From positions 687,001 to 751,000 of the forward strand of contig NZ_CP075566.1 in NCBI RefSeq assembly GCF_018502625.1: 64,000 nt of DNA, in the 5' to 3' direction. The position numbers were made by a program, and so were the translations under genes. Origin of the DNA: Pseudomonas hormoni. Its GTDB lineage: Bacteria > Pseudomonadota > Gammaproteobacteria > Pseudomonadales > Pseudomonadaceae. Shown here in pieces: positions 57,476 to 64,000 of this stretch. The first letter of the stretch is position 1, and each line of letters begins with the position of its first letter. The notes under the pieces were generated by a model. That model searched no databases, had not been told where the DNA came from, and saw only the letters and a list, made by a program, of their open reading frames with translations.

Positions 57476-57519
57476 TATATCGCGATGGGGCGAACTTTAT
57501 ATCGGTTCTTCGCGATATA
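57476..57519. promoter_or_regulatory. Candidate operator of the ArsR-family regulator
   Basis: TATATCGCGA (57476-57485) and its exact inverse TCGCGATATA (57510-57519), ~30-75 bp upstream of the regulator start, with more ATATCG half-sites to 57577. This region also serves the divergent acpH gene. Confidence 0.65.
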
Positions 57520-57603
57520 CCAATATGATTTTGTTTGAATGAGCGCATAAATCGGTATATCGGGTTATAACGATATGGATGGCGCAGTGTTAAGCTGCGC
57601 GGC

Positions 57604-58173
57604 ATGAACTATCTCGCACATCTTCACCTCGGTGGCCAGCGTCCCGGTCAATTGCTCGGCAGTCTGTATGGCGATTTTGTCAAAGGGCGGCTGCAAGGGC
57701 AGTTCGACCCGGAGATCGAGGCGGCCATCCAGTTGCATCGCAGCATCGACGTGTTTACCGACCGCCATCCGATGGTGGATGTGGCGCTGTCGCGGTTTTC
57801 CCTGACCCGCCGGCGTTACGCCGGGATCGTGCTGGATGTGTTTTTCGATCACTGCCTGGCGCGTGACTGGGCGCTGTACGCGGACCTGCCGTTGGAGCAG
57901 TTCACTTCGGATGTGTACCGGGTGCTGTCCGCCGAGCGGCAATTACCGGAGCGGTTGGCAAGGATCGCACCGCACATGGTGGCGAATGACTGGTTGGGTT
58001 CTTACCGGGAGTTCGACGTGCTGGAGCAGGTGTTGCGGGGGATTTCGCGGCGGCTGACCAAGCCTGAGGAGTTGGCGGCGGCGATGCAGGAGTTGCGGGT
58101 GTTGTATGAGCCGTTGAGCGAGGACTTCAGGTTGTTCTACCCACAACTTCAGGATTTCGCCAATAAACGCTGA
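57604..58173 (+). CDS. acpH: Acyl carrier protein phosphodiesterase
   Basis: 189 residues, AcpH family. Removes the 4'-phosphopantetheine arm from holo-ACP. Matches the family from the first residue: MNYLAHLHLGGQ...GSLYGDFVKGRL, IQLHRSIDVFTDRHP, VLDVFFDHCLARDW. These carry the HD-like His/Asp metal ligands. ATG 57604. Divergent from the ArsR operon. Confidence 0.94.
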   Translation: MNYLAHLHLGGQRPGQLLGSLYGDFVKGRLQGQFDPEIEAAIQLHRSIDVFTDRHPMVDVALSRFSLTRRRYAGIVLDVFFDHCLARDWALYADLPLEQFTSDVYRVLSAERQLPERLARIAPHMVANDWLGSYREFDVLEQVLRGISRRLTKPEELAAAMQELRVLYEPLSEDFRLFYPQLQDFANKR

Positions 58174-58179
58174 CACGAC

Positions 58180-58276
58180 TCCTGTAGGAGCGAGGCTTGC
58201 CCGCGAAGAACGATAACGCGGTGTCTCAGGTACACCACGGCGTCCTCTTCGCGGGCAAGCCTAGCTCCTACAGGAT
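58180..58276. repeat. REPIN between acpH and olsA
   Basis: Arms CCTGTAGGAGCGAGGCTTGC and CGCGGGCAAGCCTAGCTCCT, spacer ~45 bp; convergent gene ends. Confidence 0.88.
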
Positions 58277-58283
58277 GGCGGCG

Positions 58284-59078
58284 TTAGGCAGCGATCAGTT
58301 CGCCAGTACGCCGTGGTTCTGCCGATTTCACCACCTCTCCAAACAACGCTTTCTGCACCGCCTGCTGCGCTTCAAACGCCAGTGCCGCACGCTCGCGACC
58401 TTCGCAAGCAATCGGCTTGAGCAGATGAACCTCCACATCGCCCCGGTCATTGGCAAACAGGCGCATCAGGTGTGAGAGCAAGTCATCATCGCCAATGAAC
58501 GGCGCCAGCGAATCCACTTCACCCTCACGCAGATAACGAATCGCCACCGGCTGTAGCTTCACTTGCGAATCAATCGCCGCTGACAGCAGGCGCCCATGAA
58601 ACGTACGCAGGGAGCGGCCATCGGTGGTGGTGCCCTCCGGAAACATCAGCAACGCATGCTCCTGCTCCAGATGACGGGTCATCTGTTTGCGGATCAACTG
58701 GCTGTCACCCGAACCACGACGGATAAACAGGCTGCCGGCCTTGGCCGCCAACCAGCCCGCCACCGGCCAGGTGCGCACTTCGGCCTTGGACAGAAACGAC
58801 AGCGGCGTCAGCATGCCCAGCAGCGGGATGTCGGTCCAGGACACATGGTTGCTGACCCAGAGCATCGACTCCTTCGGCAATTCACCGTGCACGGTCACGC
58901 GAAAGGGCAGGGCATTGGCCAGACGCGCCATGAAGAAACGCGACCAACGCTGACGGCGGACCATCGAATGGGCAATCCCCAAACGCTCGAACAGCCCAAA
59001 GACGCTGGCCATGCTCAAACCCAGCGCAACCACCACCAATACTCGCGCAATTCGCGCGTACACCCGCAAGCGGCTCAT
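58284..59078 (-). CDS. olsA: Lyso-ornithine lipid O-acyltransferase (PlsC family)
   Basis: 264 residues from ATG 59078. PlsC-type acyltransferase: NHVSWTDIPLLG (HX4D catalytic motif), LFIRRGSG, and FPEGTTTDGRSLRTFHG. N-terminal hydrophobic anchor. Adds the second acyl chain to lyso-ornithine lipid. Its start overlaps the olsB stop by one base (TAATG), so the pair is coupled. Ornithine lipids replace phospholipids under phosphate limitation in pseudomonads. Confidence 0.88.
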   Translation of the reverse strand: MSRLRVYARIARVLVVVALGLSMASVFGLFERLGIAHSMVRRQRWSRFFMARLANALPFRVTVHGELPKESMLWVSNHVSWTDIPLLGMLTPLSFLSKAEVRTWPVAGWLAAKAGSLFIRRGSGDSQLIRKQMTRHLEQEHALLMFPEGTTTDGRSLRTFHGRLLSAAIDSQVKLQPVAIRYLREGEVDSLAPFIGDDDLLSHLMRLFANDRGDVEVHLLKPIACEGRERAALAFEAQQAVQKALFGEVVKSAEPRRTGELIAA

Positions 59079-59833
59079 TACACAGCCGCCTTGAAGTGCT
59101 TGGCGTAGCGCGGGCAGAGTTCGTCGCGCTTGAGCAGGATGAACACGTCGGCCACCTGGAAATCTTCGTCCCAGCACGGCTCGCCGCAGATCTTCGCACC
59201 GAGGCGCATGTAGGCCTTGAGCAGCGGCGGCATTTCCGCGATGACGTTGGACGGGATATCTAAAACAGGCAGTGGTTTTTTCGGCTCGGCGCGCAGGTGT
59301 TCGGTGCACAGATAACGTTCGCGCAGACGCTGCATGATCGCGTGGGCCTGAATGCCGCCGTCCTGCATCGGGATGCTCGCGCAACCCATCAAATAGCTGT
59401 AGCCGCCCTGGTTCAGGACTTCGGCCAGTTCACCCCAGAGCACGGCGATGGTGCCGCCGTTGCGGTAGGCCGGGTCGACGCAGGTGCGGCCGATTTCAAG
59501 GATCGGGCCTTTGAGGTGAACCAGACCGTGGAGGCTGAATTCTTCCTCGCTGTAAAACTTGCCCAGGCCGCTGGCTGCCGTGTGGTCGAGCAAGCGGGTG
59601 GTCGCCACCAGGCGCCCGGTGTTCAGGTCGCGCACGCCGATGTGAGCGCAGTGAACATCATAATCATCCATGTCCAGACCCAGCTCCGCGCCTTTCAGCT
59701 TGGCGTTGAACTCGCCGCTGAACACGTTGAAGCGCAAAGCCTGGGCTTCCTGCAAAGCCTCGGCGCCCACCAGGCGTTCGGCTTGCAGGCGGCGTTCATT
59801 GCCGGTGTCGCTGATGCGGGCGATCTGAGTCAT
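59078..59833 (-). CDS. olsB: L-ornithine N-alpha-acyltransferase (hemolysin/OlsB-type GNAT)
   Basis: 251 residues from ATG 59833. Similar to OlsB throughout: [61 protein letters not shown] (acyl-donor binding) and [21 protein letters not shown]. Transfers a 3-hydroxyacyl group from ACP to ornithine. With olsA immediately downstream, the two complete ornithine-lipid synthesis. A half-matching Pho-box-like sequence lies upstream (59953-59972). Confidence 0.9.
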   Translation of the reverse strand: MTQIARISDTGNERRLQAERLVGAEALQEAQALRFNVFSGEFNAKLKGAELGLDMDDYDVHCAHIGVRDLNTGRLVATTRLLDHTAASGLGKFYSEEEFSLHGLVHLKGPILEIGRTCVDPAYRNGGTIAVLWGELAEVLNQGGYSYLMGCASIPMQDGGIQAHAIMQRLRERYLCTEHLRAEPKKPLPVLDIPSNVIAEMPPLLKAYMRLGAKICGEPCWDEDFQVADVFILLKRDELCPRYAKHFKAAV

Positions 59834-59952
59834 GGCGAATCTCCGTGCGGGCTGCTCACCCGTCTTTGGGTTACAGCGGATCGACTTTCTTTATCCAGCC
59901 TTGTTGTGCAAAGTCAGGCTATGTAGCCCCGGTGTCATCGCCATGAAGCTTT

Positions 59953-59972
59953 GGTGATGCTTATATGACAGC
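59953..59972. promoter_or_regulatory. Possible weak Pho box upstream of olsBA
   Basis: Minus strand GCTGTCATATAAGCATCACC: the first half CTGTCAT fits the PhoB consensus, the second (GCATCAC) only partly. It lies 120-139 bp before olsB, and also next to the start of the plus-strand gene at 59989. Confidence 0.3.
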
Positions 59973-59988
59973 CCACGAGGAGCCTCTT

Positions 59989-60867
59989 ATGCCCTGGCAA
60001 AACCTGTTGAACCGTCGCGATCGCTTGCCCGCCAACCCGGACCTGGCAGAGGGTTTTGCGACCTTGTTGCAGCAATTGGGCACGGTCACGCCGTTCGAGT
60101 TGGCGGTGCTCGGTGGACGCCTGATGACGACTCCGGGGCTGGCGTTTCTGGTGGGCTATCAGGCGGCGTTGCGCATGCTTTGGCCGAGCGCGCCGCCGAG
60201 TCTCGGCGCGTTGTGCGCGACCGAACAGCGCAGCCTGCGGGTGGCGGACATGCAGACACGTCTGACTGACCTGCGCCTGAGCGGGCGCAAGGATTTCGTC
60301 ACCGCCGGCGATGCCGCGGACTGGCTGTTGATCGCCGCCCGCAGTGAGGAACCCGGCGACGATCCGCGCCTGAGCCTTGCGGTGGTCTATCCCGGCGAAC
60401 CGGGTGTACGGGTGGAAAAACTCCCGGCGATCCCGCTGATGCCGGACATCAGTCACGGTCGGTTATTGCTGGAAAACGCATTATGCGAACTGCTGGCGGG
60501 GGATGGCTGGGATGCGTACGTCAAACCGTTCAGGACGCTGGAAGATGTCTATGTGCTGAGCGCGATGACGGCGTGGTTGTATGGGGTGGGTCAGGACAGT
60601 GACTGGCCGCAGGGTTTGTCATTGCGTTTGCTGGCGCTGTTGGCCGGGTGTGCGGAAGTCAGTCGGCAGGCGCCGAACAACCCGGCCGGGCATGTGCTGC
60701 TGGGCGGGTTGTTTGCGCAGTTTGACGGGTTGAAGGTGGAGGTGAATCAAGCATTGGCCGATGGACCGCCGGAGTGGGCGGCGATGTGGCAGCGGGATCA
60801 GTCGGTGATGGATCTGGCGGCGGGGGCCAGGGGGAAGCGGTTGGCCAAGGCATTGGCGGTGTTCTGA
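59989..60867 (+). CDS. Conserved protein of uncertain function, acyl-CoA dehydrogenase-like label possible
   Basis: 292 residues from ATG 59989, chosen because GAGGAG is 6 bases upstream (ATG 59965 is less well placed). Largely helical; contains MPWQNLLNRRDRLPANPDLA near the start and LGGRLMTTPGLAFLVGYQAALRML. A Leu/Ala-rich C-terminal half (LSLRLLALLAGCAEVSRQAP). I see no FAD or catalytic motif; databases may label orthologues 'acyl-CoA dehydrogenase', which I cannot confirm. Divergent from olsB; REP pair follows. Confidence 0.65.
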   Translation: MPWQNLLNRRDRLPANPDLAEGFATLLQQLGTVTPFELAVLGGRLMTTPGLAFLVGYQAALRMLWPSAPPSLGALCATEQRSLRVADMQTRLTDLRLSGRKDFVTAGDAADWLLIAARSEEPGDDPRLSLAVVYPGEPGVRVEKLPAIPLMPDISHGRLLLENALCELLAGDGWDAYVKPFRTLEDVYVLSAMTAWLYGVGQDSDWPQGLSLRLLALLAGCAEVSRQAPNNPAGHVLLGGLFAQFDGLKVEVNQALADGPPEWAAMWQRDQSVMDLAAGARGKRLAKALAVF

Positions 60868-60869
60868 CG

Positions 60870-60946
60870 GGCCTCTTCGCGGGCAAGCCTCGCTCCTACA
60901 GGTTATACGCTGTCCCTGAGGAGCGAGGCTTGCCCGCGAAGGCGGC
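60870..60946. repeat. REPIN, short spacer
   Basis: TCTTCGCGGGCAAGCCTCGC ... GAGGAGCGAGGCTTGCCCGC with ~25 bp between, before the serine hydrolase gene. Confidence 0.85.
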
Positions 60947-61022
60947 GGCACGGTCAACACAAACTCCAAAACTGTCATCAACCTCAACTAGGCTCAGCAA
61001 TCCAACCCGCCGAGCCCCCCCC

Positions 61023-62120
61023 ATGTTCAAAGGCTTGCCCCTGCTGTTCATGCTGCAGCTGTTCAGCCTCACGGCCCATGCCGAAAACTGGCCCGCCGAG
61101 CAATGGTCCACCGGCGCGACCCTCTCCGGCCCGACCATTCAAGCCCTGGAAACCTACGCCTTCCCACCCCGCGACGACGCCAGTCGCAAAGGCATCCGCA
61201 CCGACGCTTTGTTGGTGATCCGCGACGGGCAGTTGATTTACGAACGCTACGCCGGCCCGACCACTGCCGACACGCCGCACCTGACCTGGTCAATCAGCAA
61301 AAGCCTCATGGCCGCGGTCCTTGGCGTTGCCTATGACGAAGGCCTGTTCAGGCTTCAGGATCCGGCGCTGAAGTTTTATCCGCCGCTGGAAAAACACCCT
61401 GCGATCACCATGGCCGATCTGCTGCACTGGGCCTCCGGCCTGGACTGGCAGGAAGACTACGAATACGCCCCGTTGAAGTCCTCGGTGGTGGCGATGCTTT
61501 ACACCCGCGGTCATCACGACATGGCCGCATTCACCACCGATCACGCCGAGTATGCCCAGCCCGGTCAGGCCTTTCGGTATTCCAGTGGCGACAGCAATCT
61601 GCTGGCCGCCGCACTGAAAAACATCGTCGGCCCGGCACAGTATCGCGACTATCCATGGACTGCGCTGTTCGAGCCCTTGGGCATTCGCCATGCCGTTTGG
61701 GAAACCGACGCCACGGGCACCTTCGTCGCCTCTTCGTATGCCTACCTCACTGCTCGGGACCTGGCGCGAGTCGGCCTGCTGATGGCCCGCGACGGTCGTT
61801 GGGGCGACCGGCAATTGCTGCCCAAGGATTGGGTCGCCTTCAACCGCCAGCCTTTCGACCGCTATCGAGCCCATCAGGACGAGGCTGTGCCGGGCGGTCA
61901 TTGGTGGCTCAACCGCGCGGCGGATGGCGCCGCACAACCCTGGCCCGATGCCCCCGCCGACACCTTCGCCGCACTCGGCCATTGGGGCCAGGCGATGTAC
62001 GTGATCCCCAGTGAACACCTGGTGATCGTGCGCTACGGCGATGATCGCGACGGCAGCTATCGACACAACGAACTGCTCAAACGCGCGCGCATGGCATTCG
62101 CCGGGAAGGTGCAGCCATGA
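61023..62120 (+). CDS. Serine hydrolase, beta-lactamase/PBP fold (class C-like)
   Basis: 365 residues. Signal peptide ends TAHA before ENWPAEQW, so it acts in the periplasm. SxxK at S90-I-S-K93 (TWSISKSL) and HWG near the C-terminus (ALGHWGQAMY) as the KTG equivalent; the YxN position reads RYSSGDSN. Such enzymes include esterases, D-aminopeptidases and PBP-like proteins rather than true beta-lactamases. Its TGA overlaps the next ATG, so the small gene downstream is co-expressed. Confidence 0.85.
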   Translation: MFKGLPLLFMLQLFSLTAHAENWPAEQWSTGATLSGPTIQALETYAFPPRDDASRKGIRTDALLVIRDGQLIYERYAGPTTADTPHLTWSISKSLMAAVLGVAYDEGLFRLQDPALKFYPPLEKHPAITMADLLHWASGLDWQEDYEYAPLKSSVVAMLYTRGHHDMAAFTTDHAEYAQPGQAFRYSSGDSNLLAAALKNIVGPAQYRDYPWTALFEPLGIRHAVWETDATGTFVASSYAYLTARDLARVGLLMARDGRWGDRQLLPKDWVAFNRQPFDRYRAHQDEAVPGGHWWLNRAADGAAQPWPDAPADTFAALGHWGQAMYVIPSEHLVIVRYGDDRDGSYRHNELLKRARMAFAGKVQP

Positions 62121-62446
62121 ATCGCCGCAGTTTTGTCCGCCGCCGACCGTTCAGCACGCTGTGGTTGATCCTGCTGATCGCCTTGCTCGGCTGGATCTGG
62201 CAAGAGCGCGTGGCGCTGTGGGCGTTCCCGGACATCATCAGCGCCTACACCGCCAAGGAATACTGTTCGTGCCGGTATGTGATGAATAACGACGTTGAGT
62301 ATTGCCGTGGCTATGTAAAGCAGTGGTTGCCTTTCAGCGCCTTTGCCGATGATCCCGTCAGCAAACAGGTGATGGTCAGCGGCATGGGCCGCAGCAACAG
62401 CGCCATGTGGATCGGCGAACGCCAAGGCTGCCGTCTGACTCCTTAA
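62117..62446 (+). CDS. Small single-pass membrane protein, unknown function
   Basis: 109 residues. N-terminal RRR then hydrophobic helix (TLWLILLIALLGWIW), predicted inner-membrane anchor with an exported part. Four cysteines (YCSCRY, EYCRGY, GCRL) could form disulfides in the periplasm. ATGA overlap with the serine hydrolase makes a two-gene unit. Orthologues probably travel with that hydrolase; family not recognised. Confidence 0.7.
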   Translation: MNRRSFVRRRPFSTLWLILLIALLGWIWQERVALWAFPDIISAYTAKEYCSCRYVMNNDVEYCRGYVKQWLPFSAFADDPVSKQVMVSGMGRSNSAMWIGERQGCRLTP

Positions 62447-62458
62447 CGGCGGCGATGC

Positions 62459-62587
62459 TCTTTGTGGCGAGGGAGCTTGCTCCCGCTCGGCTGCGCAGCA
62501 GTCGTAAAACCCGACAACTCGGTCTGACTGATGAATCGAATGGGGCCGCTTCGCGACCCAACGGGAGCAAGCTCCCTCGCCACAAAG
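62459..62587. repeat. REP pair of the 'gtggcgagggagcttgctccc' class
   Basis: Arms TTTGTGGCGAGGGAGCTTGC and GGAGCAAGCTCCCTCGCCAC, with inner GGCTGCGCAGCAG and GGGGCCGCTTCGCGACCC. Confidence 0.88.
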
Positions 62588-62669
62588 GCTCGGTGTCGGT
62601 GATGGACAGTTTGCATCTGGCTCGCGGGCGGTTAAGGTTCGTGCAGGTTTATTTTCAGCACGAGTCTTT

Positions 62670-63260
62670 ATGTTCAAGCGGTTCCTTATCCAAACCCTCG
62701 CCTTTGTGCTGCTGACCGGCATCACATTATCGGCCCAGGCCAATTGGTACCTGGACGGCGAGTCTTCGCGGCTGTCGTTCGTCAGCACCAAAAACGCCAA
62801 CATTTCCGAGGTGCAGCGCTTTCTGGTGCTGCACGGCAAGGTCAGCCCCAAAGGCCTGGCCGAGGTGGAAGTCGAGCTGGAATCGGTGAACAGCGGCATC
62901 CCCTTGCGTGACGAACGCATGCGCAAGGAGTTGTTCGAGATCCAGACCTTCCCCGAAGCCTTGATCACCGCGCAGATTGATCTGCGCCCGATCAACGACC
63001 TCGCGCCCGGCGCGCAACTCGAATTGCGTCTGCCGGTGACCGTCAACCTCCATGGCAAACAACACGACTACAACGCCGAGCTGTTGGCGACCCGTCTCGA
63101 TGACCGGCGCTTTCAGGTGGTGACGCTCGAACCGCTGGTGATCAACGCCGCGGATTTCAACCTGGCTCCAGGGCTGGACAGTTTGCGCAAGGTCGCCGGT
63201 TTGTCGGCGATCAGTCTGTCGGTGCCGGTGGGTGCGGTACTGATTTTCACGGCGCGCTGA
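62670..63260 (+). CDS. YceI-family periplasmic protein
   Basis: 196 residues. Signal peptide ends LSAQA before NWYLDGESSRLSFVS. The YceI fold (lipocalin-like barrel binding polyisoprenoids or lipids) is indicated by LDGESSRLSFVSTKNANISEVQRF, IPLRDERMRKELFEIQTFPEALITAQ, and LPVTVNLHGKQHDYNAELLATRLD. Secreted to the periplasm. Followed after one base by clsB. Confidence 0.88.
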   Translation: MFKRFLIQTLAFVLLTGITLSAQANWYLDGESSRLSFVSTKNANISEVQRFLVLHGKVSPKGLAEVEVELESVNSGIPLRDERMRKELFEIQTFPEALITAQIDLRPINDLAPGAQLELRLPVTVNLHGKQHDYNAELLATRLDDRRFQVVTLEPLVINAADFNLAPGLDSLRKVAGLSAISLSVPVGAVLIFTAR

Positions 63261-63261
63261 C

Positions 63262-64000
63262 ATGGCCGGCGCGATTTTTCCCTGGCGTGAAGGCAACAGC
63301 TTCGAGCTGCTGATCGACGGTCCGCAGTTTTTCCCGCGCATGTTGGTCGCCATCGCTCGCGCTGAAGAACAAGTCGAACTGGAGCTGTATCTGGTGGAGG
63401 CGGGCGCCTGTGCCGAAGCCATGGTTCAGGCATTGGTCCAGGCCGCCGAGCGCGGCGTGCGGGTGCGCTGCCTGTTTGATGATTACGGCAGCCTCGCGTT
63501 TACCCTGACCTTACGCCAGCGGCTGATGGCGGCGGGCGTGGAGCTGCGTTTCTACAATCGCCTGAGCTGGCGGCGCTGGGTCGGCAATTTCTATCGCGAT
63601 CATCGCAAGCTGTTGCTGGTCGATCAGAGCCTGGCGGTAGTGGGCGGCACCGGTGTCACCGATGAGTTCTGGACGCCGGGCGAAGACACCAGCGAATGGC
63701 ATGAAGTGATGGTGGAAATCACCGGCCCCCTGGTCATCGACTGGCAGTTGCTGTTCGACCGCCAATGGATCGCCAACCGTCATCGGCGTGCCTGGAAACC
63801 TGCCTCGCATTTCGGCTTGCCGAGATTGCCGCGCGTACCGTCCACAGGCGAGGGCATGGGCCGTGTGGCGTATGCCGACGCCCGCCAGCACCGCGACATC
63901 CTGCAGTCACTGGTTCGCGCGTTGAACAGTGGCCAGAAGCGAATCTGGCTGGCCACGCCGTATTTTCTGCCCACCTGGAAAGTCCGCCGCTCGTTGCGCC
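63262..64000 (+). CDS. clsB: Phospholipase D-family cardiolipin synthase, ClsB-type (3' partial)
   Basis: Starts at ATG 63262, one base after the yceI stop, and remains open to the window edge. First residues MAGAIFPWREGNSFELLIDGP; EQVELELYLVEAG; then the first HKD motif HRKLLLVDQSLAVVGGTGVTDEF (H-x-K-x4-D). The second HKD should lie outside. ClsB-type enzymes join phosphatidylglycerol molecules, or PG and other lipids, to form cardiolipin at the membrane. The unit with YceI suggests a shared envelope role. Confidence 0.85.
   Translation, partial: MAGAIFPWREGNSFELLIDGPQFFPRMLVAIARAEEQVELELYLVEAGACAEAMVQALVQAAERGVRVRCLFDDYGSLAFTLTLRQRLMAAGVELRFYNRLSWRRWVGNFYRDHRKLLLVDQSLAVVGGTGVTDEFWTPGEDTSEWHEVMVEITGPLVIDWQLLFDRQWIANRHRRAWKPASHFGLPRLPRVPSTGEGMGRVAYADARQHRDILQSLVRALNSGQKRIWLATPYFLPTWKVRRSLR

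Noticed and set aside
8651..62587. The many short palindromic repeats as a possible CRISPR array or sRNA family
   Set aside because: They are dispersed single pairs of REP sequences between genes, with no regular spacer-repeat array and no cas gene.

Overview
The window is chromosomal DNA of a fluorescent Pseudomonas (P. fluorescens group). The evidence is the high GC content with NNG/NNC codon choice, gene families and gene orders typical of the genus (pdxH, liv/bra operon, rapA, ccoM, olsBA, pca cluster, MexAB-OprM/TtgABC-type pump beside a TtgR-type repressor), and about a dozen REP/REPIN palindromes of the 'tgtgggagcgggcttgcccgcga' and 'tgtggcgagggagcttgctccc' classes between genes. No rRNA, tRNA, CRISPR array or prophage was seen.

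Layout. 1-2.4 kb: an OmpA-domain protein with a Lys/Ala-rich tail (5' end outside the window), pdxH and a glycine-zipper lipoprotein. 2.4-6.0 kb is accessory: a hairpin-rich repeat block, an IS110-family element abutting a REP sequence, and a bacteriocin module with a colicin-E3-type ribosome-inactivating nuclease and its Im3-like immunity protein. 6.1-12.8 kb: nhaA, a PLP enzyme, an FAD oxidoreductase, a lipoprotein, an SDR and a LysR regulator. 13.0-18.0 kb: a complete branched-chain amino acid ABC importer (livK, then livHMGF). 19.0-21.2 kb: a large tubulin/FtsZ-superfamily protein with the GTP-binding loops and the T7 acidic pair, the most unusual gene here. 21.4-22.4 kb is decaying DNA: a frameshifted beta-hydroxyacid dehydrogenase and a fragment of an EAL-domain gene. 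22.5-33.7 kb: YkgJ-type protein, an MFS carrier, rapA, a class-V aminotransferase/RidA pair with a LysR regulator, ccoM behind an ANR box, and a PiT phosphate transporter.

34.3-46.8 kb is a complete protocatechuate (beta-ketoadipate) island: pcaR, pcaK, pcaIJF, pcaHG, a dicarboxylate/H+ symporter (pcaT), pcaB, pcaD, pcaC and an OprD-type porin. Together these take an aromatic acid through the outer membrane (porin) and inner membrane (PcaK/PcaT), cleave protocatechuate (PcaHG), convert the product to beta-ketoadipate (PcaB, PcaC, PcaD) and deliver succinyl-CoA plus acetyl-CoA (PcaIJ, PcaF). Four PcaR-like boxes lie upstream of pcaR, pcaK, pcaI and the porin, which suggests one regulon that includes the porin.

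47-54.6 kb: an AT-rich orphan gene, then an RND tripartite efflux operon with a divergent TetR repressor and a TtgR-like operator. 54.9-57.4 kb: an ArsR-MFS-Old Yellow Enzyme operon. 57.6-64 kb: acpH, ornithine-lipid synthesis genes olsB-olsA, a conserved protein of uncertain function, a beta-lactamase-fold serine hydrolase, YceI, and the start of a ClsB-type cardiolipin synthase that runs off the window.
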